Positions 24,003-32,498 of a DNA stretch of 64,000 nucleotides are shown piece after piece. Within the stretch, counting starts at the first letter, position 1. Each line of letters opens with the position of its first letter. The position numbers and the translations under genes are program-made. The notes below the pieces were generated by a model, which ran no database searches, was not told the origin of the DNA, and worked only from the letters and a program-made list of their open reading frames with translations. The DNA comes from Streptomyces antarcticus (GTDB taxonomy: Bacteria; Actinomycetota; Actinomycetes; Streptomycetales; Streptomycetaceae), in the NCBI RefSeq assembly GCF_026627255.1, contig NZ_JAPNLM010000027.1, forward strand, positions 36,844 to 100,843, given 5' to 3'.

Positions 24003-24874
24003 CGCGCGGCCTCCTCGTCGAGCAGGGTCAGCAGGTAGTCGCCGTAACCGCTCTTCGTCAGCGGCTCGGCGAGCGCGCGCAGCTGCGCGGAGTCGATCAG
24101 GCCGGCCCGCCAGGCCGCCTCCTCTATGCAGCCGATCTTGAAGCCCTGACGCTCCTCGATCACGCGCACGAACTCCGAGGCCTGCACCATCGACACGAAG
24201 GTGCCGGTGTCCAGCCAGGCGGTGCCGCGGTCGAGGATCGTGACGTTCAGCTCGCCGGCCTGGAGGTACGCGTCATTGACCGCGGTGATCTCCAGCTCGC
24301 CGCGCGCGCTGGGCTTCAGCCCGCGGGCTATCTCGACGACGCGGTTGTCGTAGAAGTACAGACCCGGCACGGCGTAGCGGGACTTGGGCTTCTCCGGCTT
24401 CTCCTCGATGGAGATGGCCTGGCCCTTGTCGTCGAACTCGACCACGCCGTACGCGGTCGGATCGGCCACCGGGTACGCGAACACCCGGCCGCCCCGGGAC
24501 CCGGTGTGCTGGGCGAGCCGGGTGCCGAGGCCGCTGCCGTGGAAGATGTTGTCGCCGAGGATCAGCGCGACCGAGTCGTCACCGATGAAGTCCGCACCGA
24601 GGACGAAGGCCTGGGCGATGCCCTCCGGGCGCTCCTGGACGGCGTACTCCAGCCGGAGGCCGAACTGGGAACCGTCGCCGAGCAGCCGCTCGAACTGGGT
24701 GCGGTCCTCCGGGGTGGTGATGATCAGGATCTCGTTGATGCCCGCCATCACCAGGGTGGAGAGGGGGTAATAGATCATCGGCTTGTCGAATACGGGCAGC
24801 AACTGCTTCGAGACTGCCCGGGTCAGCGGCCAGAGCCGCGATCCGGTCCCACCGGCCAAAAGGATTCCACGCAT
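23999..24874 (-). CDS. rfbA: Glucose-1-phosphate thymidylyltransferase
   Basis: The product is 291 residues from the ATG at 24874 (MRGILLAGGTGSRLWPLTRA). The nucleotidyltransferase signature GGTGSRLWPLT, VFDKPMIYYPLSTL, LGDNIFHG and TAWLDTGT are all present. It makes dTDP-glucose from glucose-1-phosphate and dTTP, the entry step to rhamnose. A longer in-frame start at 24916 adds 14 unconserved residues and is rejected. It is divergent from rfbB across 82 bp. Confidence 0.95.
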   Translation of the reverse strand: MRGILLAGGTGSRLWPLTRAVSKQLLPVFDKPMIYYPLSTLVMAGINEILIITTPEDRTQFERLLGDGSQFGLRLEYAVQERPEGIAQAFVLGADFIGDDSVALILGDNIFHGSGLGTRLAQHTGSRGGRVFAYPVADPTAYGVVEFDDKGQAISIEEKPEKPKSRYAVPGLYFYDNRVVEIARGLKPSARGELEITAVNDAYLQAGELNVTILDRGTAWLDTGTFVSMVQASEFVRVIEERQGFKIGCIEEAAWRAGLIDSAQLRALAEPLTKSGYGDYLLTLLDEEAAR

Positions 24875-24941
24875 GGGGAGAAGCCTATGCGAGAGCGCGT
24901 GCGAGGGCGGAGCCACGTGCCTGTGACGTTCGGCAGGCGGC

Positions 24942-24956
24942 TAGACTCTTCGTATT
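24942..24956 (+). promoter_or_regulatory. -10 element suggesting a leaderless rfbB transcript
   Basis: TAGACT (24942-24947) is a good HrdB -10 hexamer. Only 9 nt separate it from the rfbB ATG, so transcription would begin at or next to the start codon. No ribosome site precedes the ATG. The -35 region (TGTGAC near 24922) is weak and poorly spaced. Confidence 0.5.
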
Positions 24957-25934
24957 ATGCGCATCCTTGTGACCGGCGGCGCCGGCTTCATCGGTTCAGA
25001 GTTCGTCCGGCAGCAGCTCGGCGCAGATGCGTCCGCGCGGATCACGGTCTTCGACAAGCTGACCTATTCCGGCGTCGAAGCCAACCTGGCGCCCGTAGCC
25101 GACCACCCCGGATACACGTTCGTCAAGGGTGACATCTGCGACCCCGAGGCCGTGGACCAGGTGATGCCCGGTCACGACGTGATCGTGCACTTCGCCGCCG
25201 AGTCGCACGTGGACCGCTCCATCGCGGGCGCGGGCCCCTTCGTGCTGACCAACGTCGTCGGCACCCAGGTCCTGCTGGACGCCGCCCGCAAGCACGGCGT
25301 CGGCCGCTTCGTGCACATCTCCACCGACGAGGTCTACGGCTCGATCAGCGAGGGCTCCTGGACCGAGGAGTGGCCGCTGGTGCCGAACTCCCCGTACTCC
25401 GCCTCGAAGGCCTCCTCCGACCTGCTCGCGCTGGCCTACCACCGCACCCACGGCATGGACGTGGTGGTCACGCGCTGCTCCAACAACTACGGGCACTACC
25501 AGTTCCCGGAGAAGGTCATCCCGCTGTTCGTCTCGAACCTGATGGACGGCCGCAAGGTCCCGCTGTACGGCAACGGCGGCAACATCCGCGACTGGCTGCA
25601 CGTCTCCGACCACTGCCGCGGCATCGACCTGGCGATGCGCAAGGGCCGCGCCGGCGAGGTCTACAACATCGGCGGCGGCACCGAGCTCACCAACAAGGAG
25701 CTCACCGGCGTCCTGCTGGAGGCAGCGGGTCTCGGCTGGGACATGGTCGAGCCGGTCGAGGACCGCAAGGGCCACGACCTGCGCTACTCGATCGACATCG
25801 GCAAGATCGGCGAGGAGCTGGGCTACGCCCCGCAGGTCACCTTCGAGGACGGCATCAAGGCCACCGTCGACTGGTACCGCGAGAACCGCGCCTGGTGGGA
25901 GCCGCTGAAGGCTAAGGCGGCGCTGCAGAAGTGA
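24957..25934 (+). CDS. rfbB: dTDP-glucose 4,6-dehydratase
   Basis: The product is 325 residues (MRILVTGGAGFIGSEFVRQQ). It is an extended SDR enzyme with the Rossmann motif TGGAGFIGS, the VHFAAESHVDRSI box, STDEVYGS, the catalytic YSASKASSD (YxxxK) and RCSNNYGHYQFPEKVIPLF. It converts dTDP-glucose to the 4-keto-6-deoxy sugar. It is likely translated from a leaderless message. It overlaps rfbD by 4 nt (GTGA) and begins the plus-strand surface-glycan operon. Confidence 0.96.
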   Translation: MRILVTGGAGFIGSEFVRQQLGADASARITVFDKLTYSGVEANLAPVADHPGYTFVKGDICDPEAVDQVMPGHDVIVHFAAESHVDRSIAGAGPFVLTNVVGTQVLLDAARKHGVGRFVHISTDEVYGSISEGSWTEEWPLVPNSPYSASKASSDLLALAYHRTHGMDVVVTRCSNNYGHYQFPEKVIPLFVSNLMDGRKVPLYGNGGNIRDWLHVSDHCRGIDLAMRKGRAGEVYNIGGGTELTNKELTGVLLEAAGLGWDMVEPVEDRKGHDLRYSIDIGKIGEELGYAPQVTFEDGIKATVDWYRENRAWWEPLKAKAALQK

Positions 25935-26851
25935 CCGCGAACTCCGGTACCCCCCGCTGGCTGGTGACCGGCTCCGCCGGGATGCTGGGCCAGGACGTCC
26001 TGTCCGAGCTCAAGGACGCCGGTGCCGAAGCCGTGGGCCTGAGCCGCGCCGACCTGGACATCACCGACCCGGCGGCCGTCCGCGCCGCCGTCGAGGGTGC
26101 CGCCGTGGTCGTCAACTGCGCCGCCTGGACCGACGTGGACGGCGCCGAGACGGCCGAGGAGGCCGCCACCGCCGTCAACGGCACCGGCGTACGCGTCCTG
26201 GCCGAGGCCTGCGCCGAGGCCGGCGCGCGCCTGCTCCAGGTCTCCACCGACTACGTCCTGCCCGGGGACGCGGAACTGCCGTACGCGGAGTCCGCCCCGA
26301 CCGGCCCGGTCAACGCCTACGGGCGCGGCAAGCTGGCCGGCGAGCAGGCCGTCGCCGAACTCCTGCCGCGGGACGGCTACGTGGTCCGTACGGCCTGGCT
26401 GTACGGGGAGCACGGCCCGAACTTCGTCGCCACCATGCTGAAGCTGGCCGCCCAGCGGGACACTTTGGACGTCGTCGACGACCAGCACGGGCAGCCCACC
26501 TGGACCCGCGCGCTGGCCGCCCGTCTCGTCGAGCTCGGCACGGCCGCGCTCGACGGCCGCGCCCCGGCCGGCGTCTACCACGGCACCGCGAGCGGCCGCA
26601 CCACCTGGTGCGGGCTGGCCCGCGAGACCTACCGGCTGAGCGGTCTCGACCCCGAGCGCATCCGGCCGACCACCTCTGAGGCCTTCGTACGCCCCGCCGC
26701 CCGGCCGGCGTTCAGCGTGCTCGCGCACGACCGCTGGGCCGAAGCGGGCCTGGCCCCGCTCGCCGACTGGCGCGAGCAGCTGGCCGACGCGCTGCGCACC
26801 CCCGTCTTCACCGCACTGGCAGGCCCGGCCCGGGACGGCAGTTCGGGATGA
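25931..26851 (+). CDS. rfbD: dTDP-4-dehydrorhamnose reductase
   Basis: The product is 306 residues from GTG at 25931. RmlD-type SDR features are present: GSAGMLGQDVL, NCAAWTDVDGAE, STDYVLPGD, the catalytic AYGRGKLAGEQAV and RTAWLYGEHGPNF. It completes dTDP-L-rhamnose. The gene is coupled at both ends: GTGA with rfbB and ATGA with the flippase gene. All four rhamnose genes therefore lie within 3.5 kb, a complete pathway for the glycosyltransferases that follow. Confidence 0.94.
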   Translation: MTANSGTPRWLVTGSAGMLGQDVLSELKDAGAEAVGLSRADLDITDPAAVRAAVEGAAVVVNCAAWTDVDGAETAEEAATAVNGTGVRVLAEACAEAGARLLQVSTDYVLPGDAELPYAESAPTGPVNAYGRGKLAGEQAVAELLPRDGYVVRTAWLYGEHGPNFVATMLKLAAQRDTLDVVDDQHGQPTWTRALAARLVELGTAALDGRAPAGVYHGTASGRTTWCGLARETYRLSGLDPERIRPTTSEAFVRPAARPAFSVLAHDRWAEAGLAPLADWREQLADALRTPVFTALAGPARDGSSG

Positions 26852-28179
26852 AGGCCCTGCTCCACAAGCTGACCGCCGCGCTGCCGCCGGGCACCGCGGC
26901 GGTGGCCGGCGGCACCGTCGTGCTCGGCGCCGCCTCCTACGTCCACCTGGGCGTGGCCGGGCACAGCCTGTCCGAGGACGCCATGGCGAACGTCTCCGTG
27001 CTGTGGACGATCGTGATGTCGGTCGGCATCGGCCTGTTCTTCCCCATCGAGCAGGAGCTCACCCGGATCGTCTCGGCCCGCGTGGTGCAGGGCAAGGGCG
27101 CGGGCCCCGTCCTGCGCCGGGCCGCCTGGCTGACCGCGGCGGTCCTCGGCGTCACCCTGCTCGCGCTCGGCCTCGCCGCGGCCCCGCTCGCCGACCTGCT
27201 GTTCGGCGGCGACCGCGAACTGGTGGCGGCCCTCGGCGGAGCCTTCACCGGCATGGCCGCCTGCTACCTGACCCGGGGACTGCTGGCCGGCCTCGGCCGC
27301 TTCCCGGCGTACGGCACCCAACTCGCCGTCGACGGCGGCCTGCGCATCGCGCTCGCCTTCGGCTGCGCGCTCCTCGGCCTGCACTCGGCACTCGCCTTCA
27401 GCCTCGTCCTGGCCGTCGCCCCCGTCGTCGCGACGCTGGTCACGCTGCCCGCGCTGCTGCGCGCCACCGGCCCCGGCGAGCAGATCGCCTGGCGGGAGCT
27501 GTGCGGCGGACTCGGCCTGCTGGTCTGCGCGACCCTGCTGTCCCAGGTGGTCGTCAACGCCGCCGTGATGAGCACCAAGCTGCTGGCTCCCGCCGACAGC
27601 GTGCTCATCGGCGCCCTGTTGAACGCGCTGGTGCTGGCCCGCGTACCGCTCTTCGTCTTCGGCTCGCTCCAGGCCTCCCTGCTGAGCGGGCTCAGCGCCG
27701 CCTTCACCGCCGGCGACCGGGCCGCCTTCTGGGCGATGCTCCGCCGGATCGGCAAGGTCGTCGGGCTGCTCGGGCTGGTCGGCGGGGTGCCCGCGACCGT
27801 GCTCGGCCCGTGGCTCATCGAGGTCCTGTTCGACGCCAAGCCGCGGCTGGGCTGCTTCGAGTTCTTCCTGATGTCCGCCGGCACCGTCGCGTACATGCTC
27901 GCCATGGTCCTCGGCCAGGCGCTGATGGTGTTCAAGCGGCACAACCTGCAACTGCTGTGCTGGGCCGGCGGTACCGCGGTGCTGCTGGCCGTCACCTTCG
28001 TACCCGGAGACGTGGCGATGCGCGTGATCGTCGCGTACGCGCTCGGCTCCGTCGCCACCGTGCTCGGTATGCTTGCCGCGCTGAGGCTGAACTTTCCGGG
28101 AGCGGCTTCCGCCGCCGCGGAAGGGCCTGGGCACACGGGCGCCGCCAGCCGGCTGGGTGCTGGTGCGGCCGGAAAATGA
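26848..28179 (+). CDS. Multi-pass membrane protein, probable polysaccharide flippase (Wzx/MOP-like)
   Basis: The product is 443 residues with 12 or more hydrophobic segments spread along its whole length, such as TAAVLGVTLLALGLAAAPLA, SLVLAVAPVVATLVTLPALL and FFLMSAGTVAYMLAMVLGQA. Length and topology fit the oligosaccharide flippase (MOP) superfamily. The early region IGLFFPIEQELTRIVS, with acidic and basic residues inside the membrane part, is typical. It lies between rfbD and a GT2 gene with 4-nt overlaps on both sides. A role in moving a lipid-linked rhamnose-containing glycan across the membrane is inferred from context. Confidence 0.8.
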   Translation: MKALLHKLTAALPPGTAAVAGGTVVLGAASYVHLGVAGHSLSEDAMANVSVLWTIVMSVGIGLFFPIEQELTRIVSARVVQGKGAGPVLRRAAWLTAAVLGVTLLALGLAAAPLADLLFGGDRELVAALGGAFTGMAACYLTRGLLAGLGRFPAYGTQLAVDGGLRIALAFGCALLGLHSALAFSLVLAVAPVVATLVTLPALLRATGPGEQIAWRELCGGLGLLVCATLLSQVVVNAAVMSTKLLAPADSVLIGALLNALVLARVPLFVFGSLQASLLSGLSAAFTAGDRAAFWAMLRRIGKVVGLLGLVGGVPATVLGPWLIEVLFDAKPRLGCFEFFLMSAGTVAYMLAMVLGQALMVFKRHNLQLLCWAGGTAVLLAVTFVPGDVAMRVIVAYALGSVATVLGMLAALRLNFPGAASAAAEGPGHTGAASRLGAGAAGK

Positions 28180-28247
28180 CCATGCCGGCCCCTGACGCCA
28201 CCTTGATCACCGAGCACTCGCATGTGCCACATTCTGTTGGAGCTACC

Positions 28248-28937
28248 GTGTCCCAATACGACGATGTCTGGCTGGTCATACCGGCCTATAACGAGGGCCA
28301 GGTGATCGCCGACGTGGTCGAGGGGGCCCGCAAGACGTTCCCCAACATCGTCGTCGTCGATGACGGAAGCACGGACGACTCGGCGGAGCACATAGCCTCC
28401 ACCGGCGCCCACTTGGTCCGTCACCCGGTCAACCTCGGTCAGGGCGCGGCCCTGCAGACCGGTCTCACGTACGCCCTCGCGCAGCCCGGCGCCCGGTACT
28501 TCGCGACCTTCGACGCCGACGGCCAGCACCAGACCAAGGACGTCGAGACGATGGTCGGCGTCCTGCGCGCCGACGAGGCGGACGTCGTCCTCGGCTCCCG
28601 GTTCATCGAGCAGAACGGCCAGGTGCCGTGGATCAAGCAGGTCGTGCTGCGCACGGCGGCCGCCGTGAGCCCGACCGCCCGGAAGCTGAAGCTCACCGAC
28701 GCGCACAACGGCCTGCGCGTCCTCGGCCGCGCGGCCGCGGCGCAGCTCAGCATCACCATGAACGGCATGGCCCACGCGTCCGAGATCGTCGGCTTCCTGG
28801 CCGGATCCGGACTGCGGGTCACCGAGGTGCCGGTAGACATCCTCTACACCGACTACTCGCGCGCCAAGGGTCAGTCCCTGATCAACGGCGTCAACATCAT
28901 CTTTGACATTTCCCTGCGGGAGCGTGGACGTCGATGA
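28248..28937 (+). CDS. GT2 family glycosyltransferase (DPM1-like)
   Basis: The product is 229 residues from GTG at 28248, chosen because GGAG lies 6 nt upstream and the conserved fold starts there (VWLVIPAYNEGQVIADVVEG). An ATG at 28176 overlapping the flippase stop (ATGA) would add 24 unconserved residues and is an alternative. GT2 motifs: VVVDDGSTDDS for nucleotide binding and FDADGQHQ as the DxD-type metal site. Family members transfer sugars to polyprenyl phosphate. It overlaps the DUF2304 gene by 4 nt, and that pairing recurs in many actinobacteria. Confidence 0.88.
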   Translation: MSQYDDVWLVIPAYNEGQVIADVVEGARKTFPNIVVVDDGSTDDSAEHIASTGAHLVRHPVNLGQGAALQTGLTYALAQPGARYFATFDADGQHQTKDVETMVGVLRADEADVVLGSRFIEQNGQVPWIKQVVLRTAAAVSPTARKLKLTDAHNGLRVLGRAAAAQLSITMNGMAHASEIVGFLAGSGLRVTEVPVDILYTDYSRAKGQSLINGVNIIFDISLRERGRR

Positions 28938-29392
28938 AGTACTTCTGGATCCAGCTGCTGCTGATCCTGGGCTCCGTGTCCATGGCACTGATGTTCATAC
29001 GGACGTGGAGCCAGGCGAAGAACCGCGCCTGGAAGCGCATCGCGTTCTCGGTGTTCGTCGTCGTCAACGTGTACGCGGTGCTGCGCCCGACGGACGTCAC
29101 CTGGCTCGCCCAGCAGCTCGGCGTCGGCCGGGGCACCGACCTGGTGCTGTACGTGATGGTGATGGCGATGGGGTTCCTGACCCTCAACACCTTCCTGCGC
29201 TTCCGCTCCCTCGAGAAGAAGATCACGGACCTGGCGCGGACCGTGGCCATCAGCGAGGGCCTCCGGCACAACGACGCCCGCCTCGGCCAGGACGCCGCGG
29301 CACCGGCAGCGGCAGCCGCTGCGGCCGCGACCGTCCCGGAGCCGGGCCCGGCCGCTGACTCCGACTCCGCCTCCGACTCCGTGAAGGCCTGA
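28934..29392 (+). CDS. DUF2304 membrane protein
   Basis: The product is 152 residues. Three hydrophobic segments lie at about 4-22, 38-54 and 70-88 (LVLYVMVMAMGFLTLNTFLR). They are followed by RFRSLEKKITDLARTVAISE, the characteristic coiled end of DUF2304 proteins, and an Ala/Ser/Asp-rich tail. Proteins of this family commonly sit beside DPM1-like GT2 enzymes, as here with an ATGA overlap, and are presumed membrane partners of them. No catalytic residues are visible. Confidence 0.85.
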   Translation: MKYFWIQLLLILGSVSMALMFIRTWSQAKNRAWKRIAFSVFVVVNVYAVLRPTDVTWLAQQLGVGRGTDLVLYVMVMAMGFLTLNTFLRFRSLEKKITDLARTVAISEGLRHNDARLGQDAAAPAAAAAAAATVPEPGPAADSDSASDSVKA

Positions 29393-29398
29393 CGCTCC

Positions 29399-30298
29399 AT
29401 GGTGACGTTCGACTTCATGCTCCCCTACTACGGGGACGTGCGGCTGATGCAGGATGCCGTCCGCAGCGTCCTGGCCCAGACCGACCGGGAGTTCCGGCTC
29501 GTCGTCATCGACGACGGCCGCGAGGCGGAGGTGCCCGGCTGGTTCGAGGGGCTCGGCGACGACCGGGTGCACTACACCCGCAACGCGCACAACCTCGGCA
29601 TCACCAAGAACTTCCAGAAGTGCGTCGAGCTCTCCGAGGCCGACTACGTCGTCATCATGGGCTGCGACGACCTGCTGCACCCGGACTACCTGAAGACGGT
29701 GCGCGGCCTCGCCGAGGCCACCCCCGGCATCGGCATGGTCCAGCCCGGCGTCGAGGTCATCGACGGCTCCGGCCGGGTCACCCAGGGCCTGGCGGACAAC
29801 ACCAAGAAGCGGCTCTACCAGCCGCAGGTCAAGGGCACCCGGCTGATGGCCGGCGAGGAGCTGGCCGCCAGCGTGCTGCGCGGAAACTGGCTCTACTTCC
29901 CGTCGATCGCCTGGCGCGGCGAGGCGCTGCGCAAGGTGAGCTTCCGTGACGACTACTCGGTGATCCAGGACCTGGCGCTCGTCGTCGACCTCCTGGAGGC
30001 CGGCGAGCGCATGGTCGTCGACAACTCGGCCACCGTCTTCCAGTACCGGCGCCACGCCGTCAGCGAGTCGTCGGTCCAGGCGTTCTCCGGCACCCGCTTC
30101 ACCGAGGCCGCCCGCTACTTCCACGCGGTGGCCGAGCGGATGGACGCGCGCGGCTGGCCCAAGGCGGCCCGCGCGGCGCGCTTCCACAGCGCGTCCCGCC
30201 TGCACGCGCTCACCATGCTGCCCGGCGCCCTGCGCCGCCGGCACAGCGAGGGCGTACGCGCCCTGGCCCGGCACGCCTTCACCTCGGGCCAGAGCTGA
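29399..30298 (+). CDS. GT2 family glycosyltransferase
   Basis: The product is 299 residues (MVTFDFMLPYYGDVRLMQDA). GT-A fold motifs: RLVVIDDGREAEVPGWFEG, NAHNLGITKNFQKCVELSEA and the metal-binding VIMGCDDLLHPDYL. A C-terminal helical region includes RFTEAARYFHAVAERMDARG. The activated sugar is unknown; dTDP-rhamnose is a reasonable guess given the rfb genes upstream. It is 6 nt after the DUF2304 gene and ends the plus-strand operon before a strong hairpin. Confidence 0.9.
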   Translation: MVTFDFMLPYYGDVRLMQDAVRSVLAQTDREFRLVVIDDGREAEVPGWFEGLGDDRVHYTRNAHNLGITKNFQKCVELSEADYVVIMGCDDLLHPDYLKTVRGLAEATPGIGMVQPGVEVIDGSGRVTQGLADNTKKRLYQPQVKGTRLMAGEELAASVLRGNWLYFPSIAWRGEALRKVSFRDDYSVIQDLALVVDLLEAGERMVVDNSATVFQYRRHAVSESSVQAFSGTRFTEAARYFHAVAERMDARGWPKAARAARFHSASRLHALTMLPGALRRRHSEGVRALARHAFTSGQS

Positions 30299-30325
30299 AC
30301 GACCGCGCGTAGTACGACGCGTGCG

Positions 30326-30353
30326 GTGCGAGGTGCGCGGTGCGAGGTGCGCG
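30326..30353. repeat. 14-bp direct repeat
   Basis: GTGCGAGGTGCGCG occurs twice in tandem (30326-30339 and 30340-30353), just before the terminator between convergent genes. Confidence 0.85.
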
Positions 30354-30373
30354 GTACGACGCGGGGAAACGAC

Positions 30374-30410
30374 AACGGCCCGCCTCCGGTTCATCCGGAG
30401 GCGGGCCGTT
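30374..30410. terminator. Bidirectional terminator between the GT2 and GT-C genes
   Basis: The 16-nt arms 30374-30389 (AACGGCCCGCCTCCGG) and 30395-30410 are perfect complements around TTCAT. It lies between two convergent genes, 76 nt after the GT2 stop and 20 nt after the GT-C stop. Confidence 0.92.
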
Positions 30411-30429
30411 CCTCATGTCCGGGCGGCGG

Positions 30430-32157
30430 TCACTTCGGGGTGACCGACAGGGCCGGCGGCGGCGTCAGCCGCTCGAAGGGCTTCTGCACCGCCGGCGGGC
30501 GGTACGGGCCGCGCAGCGGCGGAACGTACGGCGAGCACTCGCCCTTGACCGCGTAGCGGGGGCACTGGCCGTCCGCCTGCCGGATGTTGTGCGAGAACCA
30601 GGCGAACTGCCCGGAGGAGTTCAGCCCGGGGTCCTGCGGCATGTACGCGTTGACCGTCGCCGAGCCCGCCAGGCCGAAGAGCAGCCCGAGCGCGCAGAGC
30701 GCGCCGACGACGCCGGCCCGGGGCCGCCGCGAGGCGGCGGTCCGCCGCGCACCGCCCCGCAGCGCCGCCTCGTGCAGGCGCAGCCAGACCCGGACCCGCT
30801 TGCCGGCGTAGTACAGCGCCAGTCCGGTCAGGGCGATCAGGCAGTACATCAGCTGGTGGCTGGTCCGCGGGTAGAGCTGGACGGCCTGGTCGCGCTCCAT
30901 GTGCGCGGCGTACCAGTAGCGCAGCAGGAACGCGCTCGCGGTGCAGGCGGCGAGGGTGAGCACCATGGGCTGGCGCAGGCCGAGGGTGAGGGCCACGCCC
31001 AGACCGGCCACCAGGACGAGGGTGAACAGCCCGACGCCGGCGAGTTCGCCGGGCGGCGGCCAGCCGAGGCTGCGCAGCGGGCCCGGGGTCCCGGAGGCCC
31101 ACATGGTGAAGTAGGCGGGGTCGACCCAGGTGTCGAAGTAGAAGTACGCGTCCTTCGTCGTAGCGCCGGAGCCGAGCAGGCGTACGAGGTACGTGCCGGC
31201 CAGCGCGAGGAAGACGGCCAGGGCGGACGCCAGCGGCACCAGCCCGTCCACCAGCCCGCGGATCCCGCCGGACCGGGCGAGGCCCGCGAGCACCATCGCG
31301 AACAGCACGACCACGCCGACCGAGGACCAGAGGAACCAGCCCGAGTACAGCAGGAACATCACGGCCAGCAGCAGGCCGAGCCCGGCCCCCGTCGCCGCCG
31401 ACCGCCTCCTGCCCAGCTCGGTGGAGTGCAGCACCACGTCGCACATCTTGGCGAAGACCGGGATCACCACGGCGAGGACGAGCGCGGAGTACGGCTTGTA
31501 CGGGTCGATCACCGGCAGCGTCGCGGTCACCCCGATGCCGAGCGCCCACAGCGGGGGCAGCAGCATCCGCCAGGCCATGTAGACGGCCGGCCCGGACAGG
31601 GCGAGGAAGCCGATCATCACCCACTTCGTGGCCTTCCCCATGTCGCCGTCGAAGAACAGCTCGGAGGTCCAGGCCAGCAGGTGCGGGAAGCCAGGCGGGT
31701 ACATCGCGGGGAGGGCGACGCCGTCGATGACGTCGTACGCCCACTGCTGGAGGTTGCCGACGTCGCCCCAGTTCGCGTAGATCGGCCAGGCCGTACCGCG
31801 CAGGGAGACCACGTTGCCGGCCGCGATCACGGCGGTGGCCAGGCCGGCCACCGCGGCGGCGCCGAAGCGGGTGGCGGCGCCCGGCTTCCACCGGGAGACC
31901 AGCAGGTACAGCAGCACCGTCAGGGCCATCATGACCATCAGCCGCAGCTGGATCCCGGCCAGTCCGCTGACCTGCCCGATCCGGTCCATCGGGTTGATCC
32001 GGATCCGCAGGCACAGCCACAGCAGGAGCGCGGCGGAGGCGAGGGAAACGGCTCCCTCGGCCAGGCTGAGGGCGAAGGTACGTCGGAGGCCGCCGCTCGG
32101 GCGGCGCGGGGCCCTCTTTTCCGCGGCCGGGGCCGACGAGGGAGCGGTCACTATCAT
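30430..32157 (-). CDS. GT-C type membrane glycosyltransferase, arabinofuranosyltransferase (AftA)-like
   Basis: The product is 575 residues with about 11-13 membrane segments. The first loop carries RINPMDRIGQVSGLAGIQLR. Further motifs are YPPGFPHLLAWTSELFFDGD, IDPYKPYSALVLAVVIPVFA and DPAYFTMWASG. A soluble C-terminal tail follows (NAYMPQDPGLNSSGQFAWFS, GQCPRYAVKGECSPYVPPLR). The arrangement resembles mycobacterial galactan 5-O-arabinofuranosyltransferases, which use a decaprenyl-phosphate sugar. Streptomyces has no mycolyl-arabinogalactan, so the true glycan is unknown. It is divergent from and homologous to the next gene. Confidence 0.8.
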   Translation of the reverse strand: MIVTAPSSAPAAEKRAPRRPSGGLRRTFALSLAEGAVSLASAALLLWLCLRIRINPMDRIGQVSGLAGIQLRLMVMMALTVLLYLLVSRWKPGAATRFGAAAVAGLATAVIAAGNVVSLRGTAWPIYANWGDVGNLQQWAYDVIDGVALPAMYPPGFPHLLAWTSELFFDGDMGKATKWVMIGFLALSGPAVYMAWRMLLPPLWALGIGVTATLPVIDPYKPYSALVLAVVIPVFAKMCDVVLHSTELGRRRSAATGAGLGLLLAVMFLLYSGWFLWSSVGVVVLFAMVLAGLARSGGIRGLVDGLVPLASALAVFLALAGTYLVRLLGSGATTKDAYFYFDTWVDPAYFTMWASGTPGPLRSLGWPPPGELAGVGLFTLVLVAGLGVALTLGLRQPMVLTLAACTASAFLLRYWYAAHMERDQAVQLYPRTSHQLMYCLIALTGLALYYAGKRVRVWLRLHEAALRGGARRTAASRRPRAGVVGALCALGLLFGLAGSATVNAYMPQDPGLNSSGQFAWFSHNIRQADGQCPRYAVKGECSPYVPPLRGPYRPPAVQKPFERLTPPPALSVTPK

Positions 32158-32498
32158 GTTCCGTTCACCATACCGGCCGCCGATCCCCGGCCACGAGGCC
32201 CGGGAGCGGGCGGGCGGCGCCGCAGGGGCCGGTGCCCCCTTGGTACGGTGACGCCGGGGGGACGTACGCGCATGCCGCGCCGCCGTGCCCCGGCCGCGCG
32301 CTCCGGCGCATCACGGCCGCACCACGGTCACACCTGCCTGTGCACCGCTACCGCACCGCACCCCACGCGTCTGATCGCACGGGATGGCGGCGCGCCGCGG
32401 TCAACGCGAGGACGCCCGCACGTCTGCGCGGACATCGAACAGCAGACAGACGCCCCGGGCCCCACCCGCGGTTCGTATCGCGACGGAAATGGACTGAG
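32158..32498. other. Divergent control region of the two GT-C genes
   Basis: The 341-bp gap holds a hairpin GGGGCCGGTGCCCC (near 32225-32238) and, just after it, a -10-like TACGGT (32244-32249) on the plus strand. No clear -35 matches it. In-frame starts exist far upstream of the plus-strand gene, but that part lacks membrane-protein character. Nothing else is recognised. Confidence 0.4.

Noticed and set aside
28176..28247. Longer N-terminus for the DPM1-like GT2 protein
   Set aside because: The extra 24 residues have no conserved character and the GTG at 28248 has a better ribosome site; the ATGA overlap at 28176 keeps it as an alternative only.
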